64,000 nucleotides of DNA from Apilactobacillus timberlakei (GTDB lineage Bacteria > Bacillota > Bacilli > Lactobacillales > Lactobacillaceae), in the NCBI RefSeq assembly GCF_002993965.1, contig NZ_POST01000005.1:9514-73513 (forward strand). Direction: 5' to 3'. The notes under the pieces were generated by a model. It saw nothing but the letters and a program-made list of their open reading frames with translations. It had not been told where the DNA came from and ran no database searches. Below, piece after piece: positions 52,750 through 63,400 of the stretch; positions within the stretch are counted from its first letter, which is position 1; each line of letters starts with the position of its first letter. The translations under genes were made by a program, and so were the position numbers.

Positions 52750-53609
52750 ATGAATAGTTGGAGAAAATTATTAACTCCAATTGCGTCAGCACTATTATTA
52801 CTAACTATGTTAATGTGTTTCAGTAGCAATAATAATGTTAATGCAAAAGCAAAAGAATACCAGAATCCTAAAAAATACTATCAAATTTCAAGCAAATTAA
52901 GCCTGTAGGAAAAGTAGGATATACAGTAAAAGTTGGTTATGAAGGTATCAAAACAGTTAAAATAATGCGTAGATTAGGCATTAATATGGGACCTATTGGA
53001 ACTGGCCATTATGAATATAACTATGCAACTAAAAATGCTGTTATGAATTTTCAAAAGAAACACCATCTAAAGATTACTGGTGATGTCGATGTAAACACAT
53101 GGGTTAAATTAGGTTTCCCAAGATGGCAATTTTATAGTATTGATAAATATGTAGCTCCATTAGGTGCGAAGATTACTCAAGGCAAACAGGCACATGTTAA
53201 TGCAGCTATCAAACAAGCATATAAATATTTAGGTAAACCATACATATATGGTGCATCTTCAAGCCCTAATTATGGTAATGATTGTTCGGGATTAGTGGTT
53301 CAAGCATTGTACGCTGGTGGAATCAATCCTAAACCTGTTAGTGCCATTCAACATGCACATCCCGGTAACGAATGGAATTCACGCAAACTATGGGCAACCA
53401 ACAAATTTAAATTTGTACCATTTGGTCAACGTAAACGTGGTGACTTAATTTTTTATTATGAACCAGGTACCAAAACTATTTGGCATGTCGCATTATATTT
53501 AGGTAACGATAGAATCATCGAAAGTTGGCCTCCAAGAGTTCAAGTATCAAGCATTTATGCTAGATCTACTCATACTGGATATGTAGCTCGTCCATGGGAT
53601 GAAAAATAA
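52750..53609 (+). pseudogene. Frameshifted NlpC/P60 endopeptidase with peptidoglycan-binding domain
   Basis: The 5' part starts at ATG 52750 (AGAAGG 7 bases upstream) and encodes a signal peptide (about 1-32, VNA-KA), then stops at TAG near 52905. The frame starting one base earlier is open from about 52890 and encodes KQIKPVGKVGYTVKVGYEGIK, a peptidoglycan-binding domain (with NFQKKHHLKITGDVD), and a complete NlpC/P60 domain with Cys in YGNDCSGLV and His in WHVALYLG. Joining the two frames between about 52885 and 52900 (one base missing, perhaps in the TTT run) gives a normal exported wall hydrolase of about 285 residues. No slippery site suits programmed shifting. Mutation or sequencing error. 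Confidence 0.85.
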
Positions 53610-53613
53610 TTTT

Positions 53614-53647
53614 TTAGACATAGCTATTTAGTTATGTCTTTTTTTAT
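53614..53647 (+). terminator. Terminator of the NlpC/P60 gene
   Basis: AGACATA (53616-53622) pairs with TATGTCT (53633-53639), followed by a T run. Confidence 0.8.
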
Positions 53648-53722
53648 TTAAAACATTAAAATCATTTCATTTGAAACTCAATCAAAATGATTTTATTATC
53701 TACTCGTAAGAAGGCTTTATAT

Positions 53723-54355
53723 ATGTATGTTAAAAATTTTATGTTCAAATTATTTAATGTATTTTTAGGTGTTATTGCGGTTGGTATTTGTGATTATGGA
53801 ATCAATAACATGAATATTCATGCAAGCATTCCAGCAACTTATTATAATGAATCTCAGTTAAAACAGTTAGGTTTTAATCAAGAAAACGAGATTCCTAAAA
53901 GATTCTGGGGTAATTGGTATAATGCTGAAAAAGATGAGCATGGTGCAGTTAATTCAAAGCACGTTCCTTTTATTATCCTAAAATCCATAATAAATAACCA
54001 TATGATAAAGCGAGTTACTTTGGGTGATGTTTATAATACTAAACATTCTTTGAAATACTTAAAACTAAACCACAGAAATGATGATTATAATTTTGGCTTA
54101 AGAATCAATAGAAAAATGATTAATGCTCGCATCCTAATTGGTAATAAATACAAAAATGTAAAAGTATTACCTGTATATGAAGGTCGAGAATATGGTTTAT
54201 GGTATTTATCAGTTAAGCATAATCGCTTAAGTCTAAGTGATGCTATTCCCAATAAAAATACTAAACATAATTTAAATTTGCCAAATAAAACTACTATGAC
54301 TACTTGGTACTACCGTAATGTTAATACCGCAAAAAAGCATTATCGTATATATTAA
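53723..54355 (+). CDS. Secreted hypothetical protein
   Basis: About 210 residues with an N-terminal signal peptide (about 1-30, IHA-SI). The mature part is basic and rich in Asn, Tyr, Lys and His; the segment QLKQLGFNQENEIPKRFWGNWYNAEKDE resembles secreted lactobacillar proteins of the kind annotated only as hypothetical. AAGAAGG lies 8 bases before the ATG at 53723; the upstream ATG at 53687 has no such site. Followed by a terminator shared with gyrA. No known family. Confidence 0.65.
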   Translation: MYVKNFMFKLFNVFLGVIAVGICDYGINNMNIHASIPATYYNESQLKQLGFNQENEIPKRFWGNWYNAEKDEHGAVNSKHVPFIILKSIINNHMIKRVTLGDVYNTKHSLKYLKLNHRNDDYNFGLRINRKMINARILIGNKYKNVKVLPVYEGREYGLWYLSVKHNRLSLSDAIPNKNTKHNLNLPNKTTMTTWYYRNVNTAKKHYRIY

Positions 54356-54400
54356 AAAATAAGCTAGCGATTTTTTACAAATCACTAGCTTATTTTTTAA
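54356..54400. terminator. Bidirectional terminator before gyrA end
   Basis: AAATAAGCTAG pairs with CTAGCTTATTT, extended by GATTT/AAATC with one mismatch, T run on both sides. Confidence 0.85.
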
Positions 54401-54404
54401 CTAA

Positions 54405-56827
54405 TTATTCTTTTGTAGTTTCATTGTCAGCATCTGATGATTCATCATCTTTATCATCATTTGATTCTTCTGCTTCATTTGAAACTTTAGCAACTGTTGA
54501 TACTCTAGAATCTTCATCAATTTTAATTAAATGAACCCCTAAAGTAGCACGACCAGTTTGTGAAACATCAGCCATATTAAATCTGATCATTACACCTTTG
54601 TCAGTAACTAACATAATATCTTCATCGCCAGTAACAGTGGTCAAACCAGCTAATGGACCATTCTTTTCGGTCACGTTAACTGTCTTGATACCTTTTCCAC
54701 CACGACCCTTGATTTGATATTCAGAAGCGGGGGTTTGTTTTCCATAACCCTTTTCTGAAATAACAAAGACATTGTCATCTGGATTTAAGACATCCGCACC
54801 AACAACATAATCATTTTCTCTTAAACGAATTCCACGAACTCCAGTCGCAGAACGTCCCATTGAACGAACATCAGAAACCTTAAAGCTAACACAGTATCCT
54901 AAATGAGTACCAATAATAATGTTTTGATCTGCATTCACAGTAGAAACACGCATTAATTCATCTTTGTCTTTTAAATGAATTGCTTTTAGACCATTGCTAC
55001 GGATATTCTTAAATTCATCAACTGAAGTGCGTTTTACAGTACCTTGAAGAGTTGTGAAGAATAAGTCTTTATCATCATAATTTTCATTTTCACTAATAGT
55101 AATAACTGCTTGAACTTTTTCGGCATTTTCGATACCTAATAAATTAATAATAGGAAGTCCCTTCGCAGAACGACCATATTCAGGAATTTCATATCCCTTC
55201 ATACGATAAACTTTACCTTGATTAGTGAAGAATAATAAGGTGTGATGAGTCGTTGTTGAAACTAAATGTTCGATGAAGTCATCATCATGAACTCCCATTC
55301 CTTGAACTCCACGACCACCACGGTTTTGGCTCTTGAATTCTGAAGTTGCAGTGCGCTTAATATATCCATTATGAGTTAAAGTAATCATAATATTTTCTTC
55401 AGCAATAAGATCTTCATCTTCAATACTTAGTACTTCACCAACACGTAATTCAGTCTTACGGTCATCACCGAATTTATGTTGAATTTCCATTAATTCTTCA
55501 TAAATGATTTCATTGATTTTTTCACGACTAGCAAGGATTTCTTTATAATGACTAATACTCTTTAATAGTTCATCATGTTCACTAGCAATTTTATCACGTT
55601 CTAGTCCGGTTAAACGAACTAAACGCATATCTAAAATGGCTTGTGATTGCTTATCCGATAAATCAAATTCATCCATTAATTGCTTTTTAGCAACTGCTGA
55701 AGTTTGTGATTCACGAATAATTGTAATTACGCGATCAATATTATCTAAAGCAGTAATTAAACCGGCTAAAATGTGAGCACGATTTTCAGCTTTTCTTAAT
55801 TCATATTCAGTACGACGTTTAATAACGCTAACTTGATGTTCTAAATAGTATTGAAGAATTTCTTTTAAGCTCAAAATTCTTGGAGTACCATCCACAATTG
55901 CTAGCATATTAAAGCTAAAACTTGTTTGCATTAAAGTCATTTTGTATAAATTATTCAATACAACTTGAGCTGAAGCATCACGTTTAACATCAATGACAAT
56001 CCGCATACCTTCACGGTCAGATTCATCATTAACATCTGAAATTCCATCAATTCTTTTATCGCGAACTAAATCAGCGATACGTTCAATTAGTTTAGCTTTA
56101 TTAGTCATATATGGAATTTCGGTTGCAATAATACGTTGTTTACCGTTTTTATTTTCTTCAATATCAGTTTTAGCACGTAAAATAATACTACCCTTACCAG
56201 TTTCGTAAGCTTTTCTGATACCAGATTTACCTAATACAACTCCACCAGTAGGAAAGTCAGGCCCAGGTAATGCTTCCATTAAATCAGCAGTTGTTGCATC
56301 TGGATTTTCCATTAAAATATGCAATGCTGAAATAACTTCACTTAAATTATGTGGTGGAATATTAGTAGCCATTCCAACCGCAATTCCTGAAGCACCATTA
56401 ACTAATAAATTAGGAAATCTTGAAGGTAGAACTTCTGGTTCACGTTCACTACCATCAAAGTTATCTTGGAAATCAACAGTATCCTTATTGATATCACGTA
56501 ACATTTCCATTCCCATTTTAGGGCCATACGTACCATTGATCCGTAAACGGCACTGTCTCCATGGGGATGATACTTACCTAAAGTATCCCCAACAACCCTA
56601 GCTGATTTACGGAAAGGTTTTTCTGGAGTCAACCCTAGTTCACGCATATCATATAAAATTCTTCTATGAACTGGTTTCATACCATCTCTAACATCAGGTA
56701 AGGCACGTGCAACGATAACACTCATTGCATAGTCTAAAAATGATGTTTTCATTTTTTCAGATAAGTCCACATTTTCAATGCGATGACTTGATAAATCTTC
56801 ATTATTGGCCAATGTTTTTGCCTCCAT
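54405..56827 (-). pseudogene. gyrA: DNA gyrase subunit A, interrupted by an out-of-frame deletion
   Basis: The 5' piece (to about 56521) runs from [14 protein letters not shown] through [29 protein letters not shown] and [18 protein letters not shown], then leaves frame. The 3' piece (from 56516) begins [22 protein letters not shown] and continues intact to the C-terminal beta-pinwheel (QNRGGRGVQGM GyrA-box) and an acidic tail. Between MVRMA and KMGMEML the family normally has about 35 residues, including the RYTEAR block with the DNA-cleaving tyrosine; only five bases remain. The missing DNA is therefore about 103 bases, not a multiple of three. As read, this cannot make active gyrase. Either an assembly error or a real lesion needing another source of GyrA. 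Confidence 0.9.
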
Positions 56828-56847
56828 TCATGGTCGTTGTAACATAA

Positions 56848-56863
56848 TGTTTCATGTGAAACA
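56848..56863. promoter_or_regulatory. parS-like chromosome partition site 2
   Basis: TGTTTCATGTGAAACA, identical to site 1 at 34038-34053 and one base from the Spo0J/ParB consensus. It occupies the 42-base gap between gyrB and gyrA. Confidence 0.85.
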
Positions 56864-56869
56864 TTTTAA

Positions 56870-58816
56870 CTAAACATCCAAGTTTTCAACGAATGTTGCA
56901 TTTTCTTCAATGAATTTACGACGTGGTTCTACTTTGTTACCCATTAACATATTGAATACCCCAGCTGCATTTTCAGCATCTTTAGTTTCAACCCTTTGTA
57001 AACGACGATTTTCAGGGTTCATAGTAGTATCCCATAGTTGTTCAGCATCCATTTCACCAAGACCTTTATAACGAGAAATACTTGGCTTAGGTGATGCTGG
57101 TAATTCAGCTTTCCATCTGTCTAGTTCTTCATCATTAGCAACATATCTAATCATCTTACCTTGTTGTAAACGATACAAAGGTGGTTGAGCAATATATACA
57201 TATCCAGCATCAAGTAATGGACGCATATAGTTATAAACTAATGTTAATAGCAATGCTTGAATATGGGCACCATCAACATCGGCATCAGTCATGATAATTA
57301 ACTTGTGATAATGAACATTATTAATGTCAAAGTCTTTGCCAAAACCAGTTCCCATGGCAGTAAACATTGATCTAATTTCTTCATTAGCTAAAATCTTATC
57401 CATTGTTGCCTTTTGCACATTTAAAATTTTACCTCTGATTGGCAAAATAGCTTGTGTTAAACGAGAACGACCTTGTTTAGCTGATCCTCCGGCAGAATCA
57501 CCTTCGACAATGAATAATTCTGAAATATCTGGATCTTTACTAGTATTATTAGCTAATTTACCAGGAAGACTACTGATTTCTAAACCAGATTTCTTTCTAG
57601 TTACTTCACGAGCACGCTTTGCAGCAGCACGAACTCTAGATGCTAATGAACCCTTATCAACGATTTGTCTACCTAATTTAGGATTTTCCATTAAGAATTT
57701 AGAGAATCGTTCTGAAAAGATATGATCAGTAGCAGTTCTAGCATCAGAGTTACCTAATTTAGTCTTAGTTTGTCCTTCAAATTGAGGATCAGGATGCTTA
57801 ACACTAACAACCGCAGTTAAGCCTTCACGTACATCAGGACCGGTTAAATTATCATCTTTTTCTTTTAATAAGTTATTTTTTCTTGCATAATCATTAACTG
57901 CACGAGTTAAAGCACGTTTGAAACCTTCTTCATGGGTTCCACCCTCAATAGTATGAATATTATTGGTGAAAGTTCTAAGTTCACTATGATAATCATCAGT
58001 GTATTGCAAAGCAACTTCAACTGAAATTCCGTTTTCCTTACCTTCAACATAGATAGGTTCTGGGAAAATTGGTTCTTTATCCTTGTCGATGAATTCAACA
58101 TAATGTTTGATTCCACCTTCATATAGGAAATTTTCTTCAGTTGGCTCTGCTGGACGATTATCACGAAGTGAAATTTTTAGGCCTTTATTTAAGAAAGCTA
58201 ATTCACGAATACGAGCAGTTAAAGTTTTAACATTATAAGTAGTTGTTTCTGTAAAAATATCTGGATCAGGTGTGAAATGAACTTTAGTTCCGTGATTGTC
58301 AGGATCATCGTTACCAATAAATTTCATTGGAGTTTTAACATGTCCTCTAGAAAAATCCATATAGTATTTTTTACCATCACGAGTAACCGTTACATCTAGT
58401 TCATTTGATAATGCATTTACTACTGATGCACCAACACCATGTAAACCACCAGAAACTTTGTATCCGCCACCACCGAACTTACCTCCGGCATGTAGGATAG
58501 TGAAAACAGTTTCCAATGCGGGTTTTCCAGTCTTCTTTTGAATATCAACTGGAATTCCACGACCATCATCAACAACGGTAATACTATTGTCTTTTTCAAT
58601 AGTTACATGAATTGAATCTGCAAAACCTGCTAATGCTTCATCAATTCCGTTATCAATAATTTCCCAAACTAAATGGTGTAGTCCTTGCACACTAGTTGAT
58701 CCTATGTACATCCCTGGACGTTTACGAACGGCTTCTAGGCCTTCTAGAACTTGAATTTGACTGGCATCATATTCATCAGTCTTTCTTCTTTGTTCTGCTT
58801 TTTCCTTATCAGTCAA
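56870..58816 (-). CDS. gyrB: DNA gyrase subunit B
   Basis: ATPase subunit of gyrase, about 648 residues. GHKL ATPase motifs include [23 protein letters not shown] and [15 protein letters not shown]; the TOPRIM domain has [16 protein letters not shown] and DADVDGAH; the C-terminus has [14 protein letters not shown]. The start is TTG at 58816, 7 bases after AGGAGG; an in-frame ATG at 58870 lies inside the recF 3' end and has no binding site. Part of yaaA-recF-gyrB-gyrA. Confidence 0.96.
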   Translation of the reverse strand: MTDKEKAEQRRKTDEYDASQIQVLEGLEAVRKRPGMYIGSTSVQGLHHLVWEIIDNGIDEALAGFADSIHVTIEKDNSITVVDDGRGIPVDIQKKTGKPALETVFTILHAGGKFGGGGYKVSGGLHGVGASVVNALSNELDVTVTRDGKKYYMDFSRGHVKTPMKFIGNDDPDNHGTKVHFTPDPDIFTETTTYNVKTLTARIRELAFLNKGLKISLRDNRPAEPTEENFLYEGGIKHYVEFIDKDKEPIFPEPIYVEGKENGISVEVALQYTDDYHSELRTFTNNIHTIEGGTHEEGFKRALTRAVNDYARKNNLLKEKDDNLTGPDVREGLTAVVSVKHPDPQFEGQTKTKLGNSDARTATDHIFSERFSKFLMENPKLGRQIVDKGSLASRVRAAAKRAREVTRKKSGLEISSLPGKLANNTSKDPDISELFIVEGDSAGGSAKQGRSRLTQAILPIRGKILNVQKATMDKILANEEIRSMFTAMGTGFGKDFDINNVHYHKLIIMTDADVDGAHIQALLLTLVYNYMRPLLDAGYVYIAQPPLYRLQQGKMIRYVANDEELDRWKAELPASPKPSISRYKGLGEMDAEQLWDTTMNPENRRLQRVETKDAENAAGVFNMLMGNKVEPRRKFIEENATFVENLDV

Positions 58817-58838
58817 CTTTATTCCTCCTAAAAAGAAA

Positions 58839-59957
58839 TCACTTTTCTTCTGAGACGGTTCCACTTTCAATATTAAAAATCTTAGGATCTGAAATTAATT
58901 CGCGAGCAATCCCACTTAAACTAGTGGTTGTTAAGAAAGTTTGAACTTTATCTTGAATCGACTTTAATAGATGTGTTTGCCGATCATCGTCCAGTTCAGA
59001 TAACACATCATCCAATAATAAAATAGGATATTCATGCGTTTCTTCCTTCATTAAATCAATCTCTGCTAACTTAACTGAAAGGGCTGAAGTTCTTTGTTGT
59101 CCTTGCGAACCAAAAGTAGAAACGTCTTTTTTATTGATGATAAATTGCAAATCATCACGATGTGGGCCATATAAACTATTGCCTTGCCTAATCTCTTTAT
59201 CACGATTATTAGTATATAAATTAAGCAATCCGTCATAAATATTGTCAATGTCAGTTAATTGCTTTTTCTTCAAAGCACAAACATATTTAAACTGCAATTT
59301 TTCTTTATCTTGCGAAATTTCAGCATGAATATTTGATGCCCATCCTTCTAATTTTTTCAACAAATCAATGCGTTGAAAAATAATCTTAGAACCATAAGCA
59401 GCCAATTGATCAGATAAAACCTCTAAGTATAAATGATCACTAGCTTCTTTCATCTGTAATTTTTTTAGATAGTTATTACGTTGTTTTAAAATTTTTCTAT
59501 ACTGTGCATTGTCATAAAGATATTGATTACTCATCTGACCAAATTCCATATCCATAAAACGACGACGTACACTTGGTGATCCTTTTACAATTGATAAATC
59601 TTCTGGAGCAAATAAAATAACATTTAATTCACCTACATAAGATGAAAGCTTTGCTTGTTCCAAATGATTTACCTTGGCACGTTTTCCTTTTTTGCCTAAA
59701 TCAATTTCTAACTTGGTATCGCCTAAATGTTTAGCAACATTGCCATAAATTTGAGCAGCATCCGATTGCCACTCAATTAAATCACGATTATTAACAGTAC
59801 GATGACTACGTGTTAATGCTAAAACATAAATAGCTTCTAACATATTGGTCTTACCTTGTGCATTGTTACCAAGTAATACATTAATTCCCGGTGAAAACTG
59901 CATGTTAACGTCATCATAGTTGCGAAAATGGTGTAATGTTATTTCTTTTAATTTCAT
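58839..59957 (-). CDS. recF: DNA replication and repair protein RecF
   Basis: SMC-like ATPase that helps load RecA at gaps. 372 residues with Walker [18 protein letters not shown] (about 31-47), [10 protein letters not shown], the signature region [18 protein letters not shown] and Walker [16 protein letters not shown]. It sits 10 bases after yaaA and 22 bases before gyrB, the standard origin-proximal order. Confidence 0.96.
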   Translation of the reverse strand: MKLKEITLHHFRNYDDVNMQFSPGINVLLGNNAQGKTNMLEAIYVLALTRSHRTVNNRDLIEWQSDAAQIYGNVAKHLGDTKLEIDLGKKGKRAKVNHLEQAKLSSYVGELNVILFAPEDLSIVKGSPSVRRRFMDMEFGQMSNQYLYDNAQYRKILKQRNNYLKKLQMKEASDHLYLEVLSDQLAAYGSKIIFQRIDLLKKLEGWASNIHAEISQDKEKLQFKYVCALKKKQLTDIDNIYDGLLNLYTNNRDKEIRQGNSLYGPHRDDLQFIINKKDVSTFGSQGQQRTSALSVKLAEIDLMKEETHEYPILLLDDVLSELDDDRQTHLLKSIQDKVQTFLTTTSLSGIARELISDPKIFNIESGTVSEEK

Positions 59958-59966
59958 AGATTTAGC

Positions 59967-60185
59967 CTACTTTTTACGAATAAAAAATAATCCTACATCT
60001 ACTACTTCAACATTATCACCATCATATAATTTTTTACCACGACGATTTTCAGGTTCATCATTCAACATAACCTGATTATCCTTCAAATACCATTTTGCTT
60101 GTCCACCGGAAGAAACAACGTCTTCTTCCTTAAGCAATTGGCCTAAAGTAATATATTCAGTACTGATGAAAACACTTTTCTTCAA
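59967..60185 (-). CDS. yaaA: S4 domain protein YaaA
   Basis: About 72 residues, nearly all an S4-type RNA-binding fold (YITLGQLLKEEDVVSSGGQAKWYL, then NRRGKKLYDGD). I choose the TTG at 60185, 8 bases after GGTGG; the GTG at 60197 would overlap the binding site. Normally placed between dnaN and recF. Here the upstream neighbour is a repeat-rich surface protein gene instead of dnaN. Confidence 0.9.
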   Translation of the reverse strand: MKKSVFISTEYITLGQLLKEEDVVSSGGQAKWYLKDNQVMLNDEPENRRGKKLYDGDNVEVVDVGLFFIRKK

Positions 60186-60366
60186 AACTTCACCCACCTT
60201 TTCCTTACTTCTTTTATTATACCCTTTTGAAAGGTAAAAGTATAGATAATGAGCTCTTTTAGGCCTTTCTAGCCATTTTATATTATATAAGTGTTTTTTG
60301 ACCTTATAAGAATAAAATCGCTCATAATGCCATAAAATGAATTAAGCATGTAAATCAATATATACA
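60186..60366. other. Intergenic region upstream of yaaA
   Basis: About 180 bases. A minus-strand TATAAT (60216-60221) with a weak -35 (TATACT, 17-bp spacer) can serve yaaA-recF-gyrB-gyrA. No DnaA boxes matching TTATCCACA were found, so this is not the origin itself. A terminator for the surface protein closes the region at its right end. Confidence 0.5.
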
Positions 60367-60406
60367 AAAATAAGCATTTGGCATTAAATCCAAATGCTTA
60401 TTTTAT
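60367..60406 (-). terminator. Terminator of the repeat surface protein gene
   Basis: AAAATAAGCATTTGG (60367-60381) pairs perfectly with CCAAATGCTTATTTT (60390-60404). Confidence 0.92.
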
Positions 60407-60415
60407 TAAGTAAAA

Positions 60416-63400
60416 TTATTTACCGACTTTACTTACATAAGTCTTATCACTAGTTATATATTTACCATTACCGACATAGAAACGAGTAATTCCATTATAT
60501 TTAACAACTTTTTGAACTTTAAAAATGTCGTTTTTATGAAGTTTTTTAACAACATTATCGTTGTCAAAGTATTTATTGGTATGAATACTTACACCAGATG
60601 GTTTAATTACTCTAAATTTCTTAAAATTGGTCTGATAATATAAGTTAGCAACATAATCAGGACGTACAGTTACATAGCCATTGCGAACGCGATATCTTGG
60701 TAATCCAGTCTTAGAATAATCCAATCCCAAAACCTTAAAGATATGTGCATCATATCTTGGAGCTTTCTTGTATTCATGAATTCTATTTTTATGACTGAAC
60801 TTCACATTTCTATGAGTAAACAAAGTTCTTAAATTATAAATATATCTTGGAGTATCACGTTTTTCTTCACGTCTATATGCCTGCAAGTATGCCTTTACAT
60901 ATTCCTTTGAATGTTTATTGTCAAAATCCTTTGGAATCTTATGATTCTTTTTAGCATTTTCAATGCCTTGTTTGATTCCTAAATTATTTTGATGACGTTC
61001 TTCTTGTTTATATGCTTGCTTATATGCATAACTATAAATCGCACCTTTATTACTTAAATCATGCTTAGAATTATCAAATACAGCTTCAGCAGCTTTCTTA
61101 CCAGCTTCATAACCATCGAATCCTTTAATATAAGCTTTATTATGATCAGAAGTTAGTTTTTTACCTAATTCAGCTGCTCTAATTCCTGCTAAGCCATGCT
61201 TACCAGCTTCATAACCTTGATTATAATAATGATTACCTGAAGCCCCATTGATAACATCTTTCAATGCTGCTTCAACTCCATCTTTTACATCTGCATATGC
61301 TTTGTCATATGCTTTTTTAGCAGCAACCGAGACAAATTTAGATTGATATGTCCCATTCAAGAAATTATTCAAAATTGCTGAATTAAATACAGGTTTTGGA
61401 TTAACTTTTGGTGGTTGTTGTGGAGTTATTGTTGGTGCTGGAATATCTTTTTGCCCTTGCTGATATGCATTACTATATGCAGCAATATAATCAACTAATT
61501 GAGCATCACTATCATTAGAGTCTGGTTTAGCACTACCACCATTAAGTCCATTTTGATAACCTTGATAGCCACCATTATAAACATCAAGATATGTGCGCTG
61601 CATTGCTGGGCTAACATTGCTAGGAACAGTAATCTTAGTAGGATCTAACTTACCATCGGAGCCTAAATTCTTACCATTTTTGGCATCATTAACTGAGTTA
61701 TTAATTGCTAATTTTGCAACTTGGTAACTAGCATTGGCAACTGGATCACTTGGTGCTGGTTTATTAGTAGCAGCAGCTTGTACCCCTGCCATTGAACTAT
61801 TAGCTAATTGAATTCCTGCATTGTACTCATTACTTCCTGCATACTCATTAGAGAATGACTTTGGAGAAACAACGGAATTATATCCATTCTTAACCGCCTG
61901 ATTTCCTTGTGCATATAGAATACTCTTTACATCGTCATTTGAATAAGGATTACTGATATTACCATTAGGATTCTTCAAAGCATCATTTTGACCATTTTGC
62001 TTAGCAGCTTGATCATTATCAAATGACTTACCATAGACATATTGATACAAAGGACTTTGTGATAAAACATCGGTCTTATTATCACTCTTAACATCATCAT
62101 TAAATGCTTGAGCAGCAGCTTGATATGAGTCCACATAAACAACTTTAGCATTATTACTAATATTATCAGGTACTTTGATATTATTTAAATCTAATTGATG
62201 CTTAGTAGCATCAACCGATACTTGCTTCATGGCAGCTAAAGTTGCTTGATAACCATCATTAGAAATCTTATTTTCAGGAGCTTTAGCATCACCATTAGCG
62301 GCTGACTGAGCACCATTCAAGATTTGTTTCCCTAAGCTAGCTCCCGCTTGATATTCAGCAGTTTTCTTTTCTTCAGCTGTGGACTTATCATTCTTAGGTT
62401 GAATAATTGAATTATATCCATTTTGGGTATCATTGATTCCTTGATTATACAAAGTACTTTCAGCCTTTTGACTTTCACTATAAGGGCTATTAGGTGTTAA
62501 TCCACTATTAGGATTGTTTAATGTTGCATTGCTCCCATTCGACTTAGCAGCTTGATCAACATTATAAGCCATGCTATATGCAGCTTGATATGAAGATGGT
62601 TGGTTAGCATTGTTAGAAGGTGACTTGCCTGCTTTAACATCTTGGAATGCTTGAGCAGCAGCTTGATAACCTTGTTCAGCATTAGGATCTGTTATTGTCG
62701 TTCCTTGGGCATTTTTAATTGGATTTGCATTTGGCATTGGATTATCCAATCCCTGTGCAGCTTGATAACCAGCACTAGCTTGCTTAGCCATTGCTAAACC
62801 TGCTTTGTATGCATCGCTATCATTATTAGTTGGTTGAGCATTGCTATCATTAATGCCGATTGCATAACCCTTTTGATAATCAAAGCCATTGTTTTGAGCA
62901 TTAGAGTCAACATCTTTACTACCATTCTTTGAACTAACAGCAGCTTTGATTTTATCTGGATTATTTAAATTATCACCATTAACTTGGTTAAAGAAATCAT
63001 TACTACCAGCAACTCGATCTTTTTGAATTTGATTATATGATTGATTGTAAGCAGTTTGATAAGCGCTAGACTTACTCAAATCATTATGATACTTGTCATT
63101 AGCACTTGCACCGTCATTTAATCCAGCTTTAGCACCCTCATAGGCATCATCATCAACAACTGGTTGTTTATTATTATTAATATTATCTTTAGCAGCTTGA
63201 AGTATCTTTTGAGATTCAGGTAATTTATCATAAGCAACTTGGTTTGCATAACCCCGATTAAAAGCATTATTATCCTGTGTATTATTAGAACCACTAGTAC
63301 CTTTCTTATTAGCTCCAGTATCTCCATCAGTAATTGCTTGACCAGCTCCATTATTCTTTTGGGCACTAGCTTCAGCATATGCCTTAGAATATGCTGCTTG

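Noticed and set aside
52870-52910. Programmed -1 frameshift in the NlpC/P60 gene
   Set aside because: The A6 and AAATTT tracts are not in the X-XXY-YYZ phase for the first reading frame, and no downstream stem or upstream stimulatory site was seen. A mutation or sequencing error is simpler.
57324-57725. Open frame antisense to gyrB
   Set aside because: Opposite-strand shadow of a highly conserved gene.
60186-60415. Replication origin next to yaaA
   Set aside because: No TTATCCACA-type DnaA boxes or AT-rich 13-mers in array were found. The origin is more likely to the right of the window.
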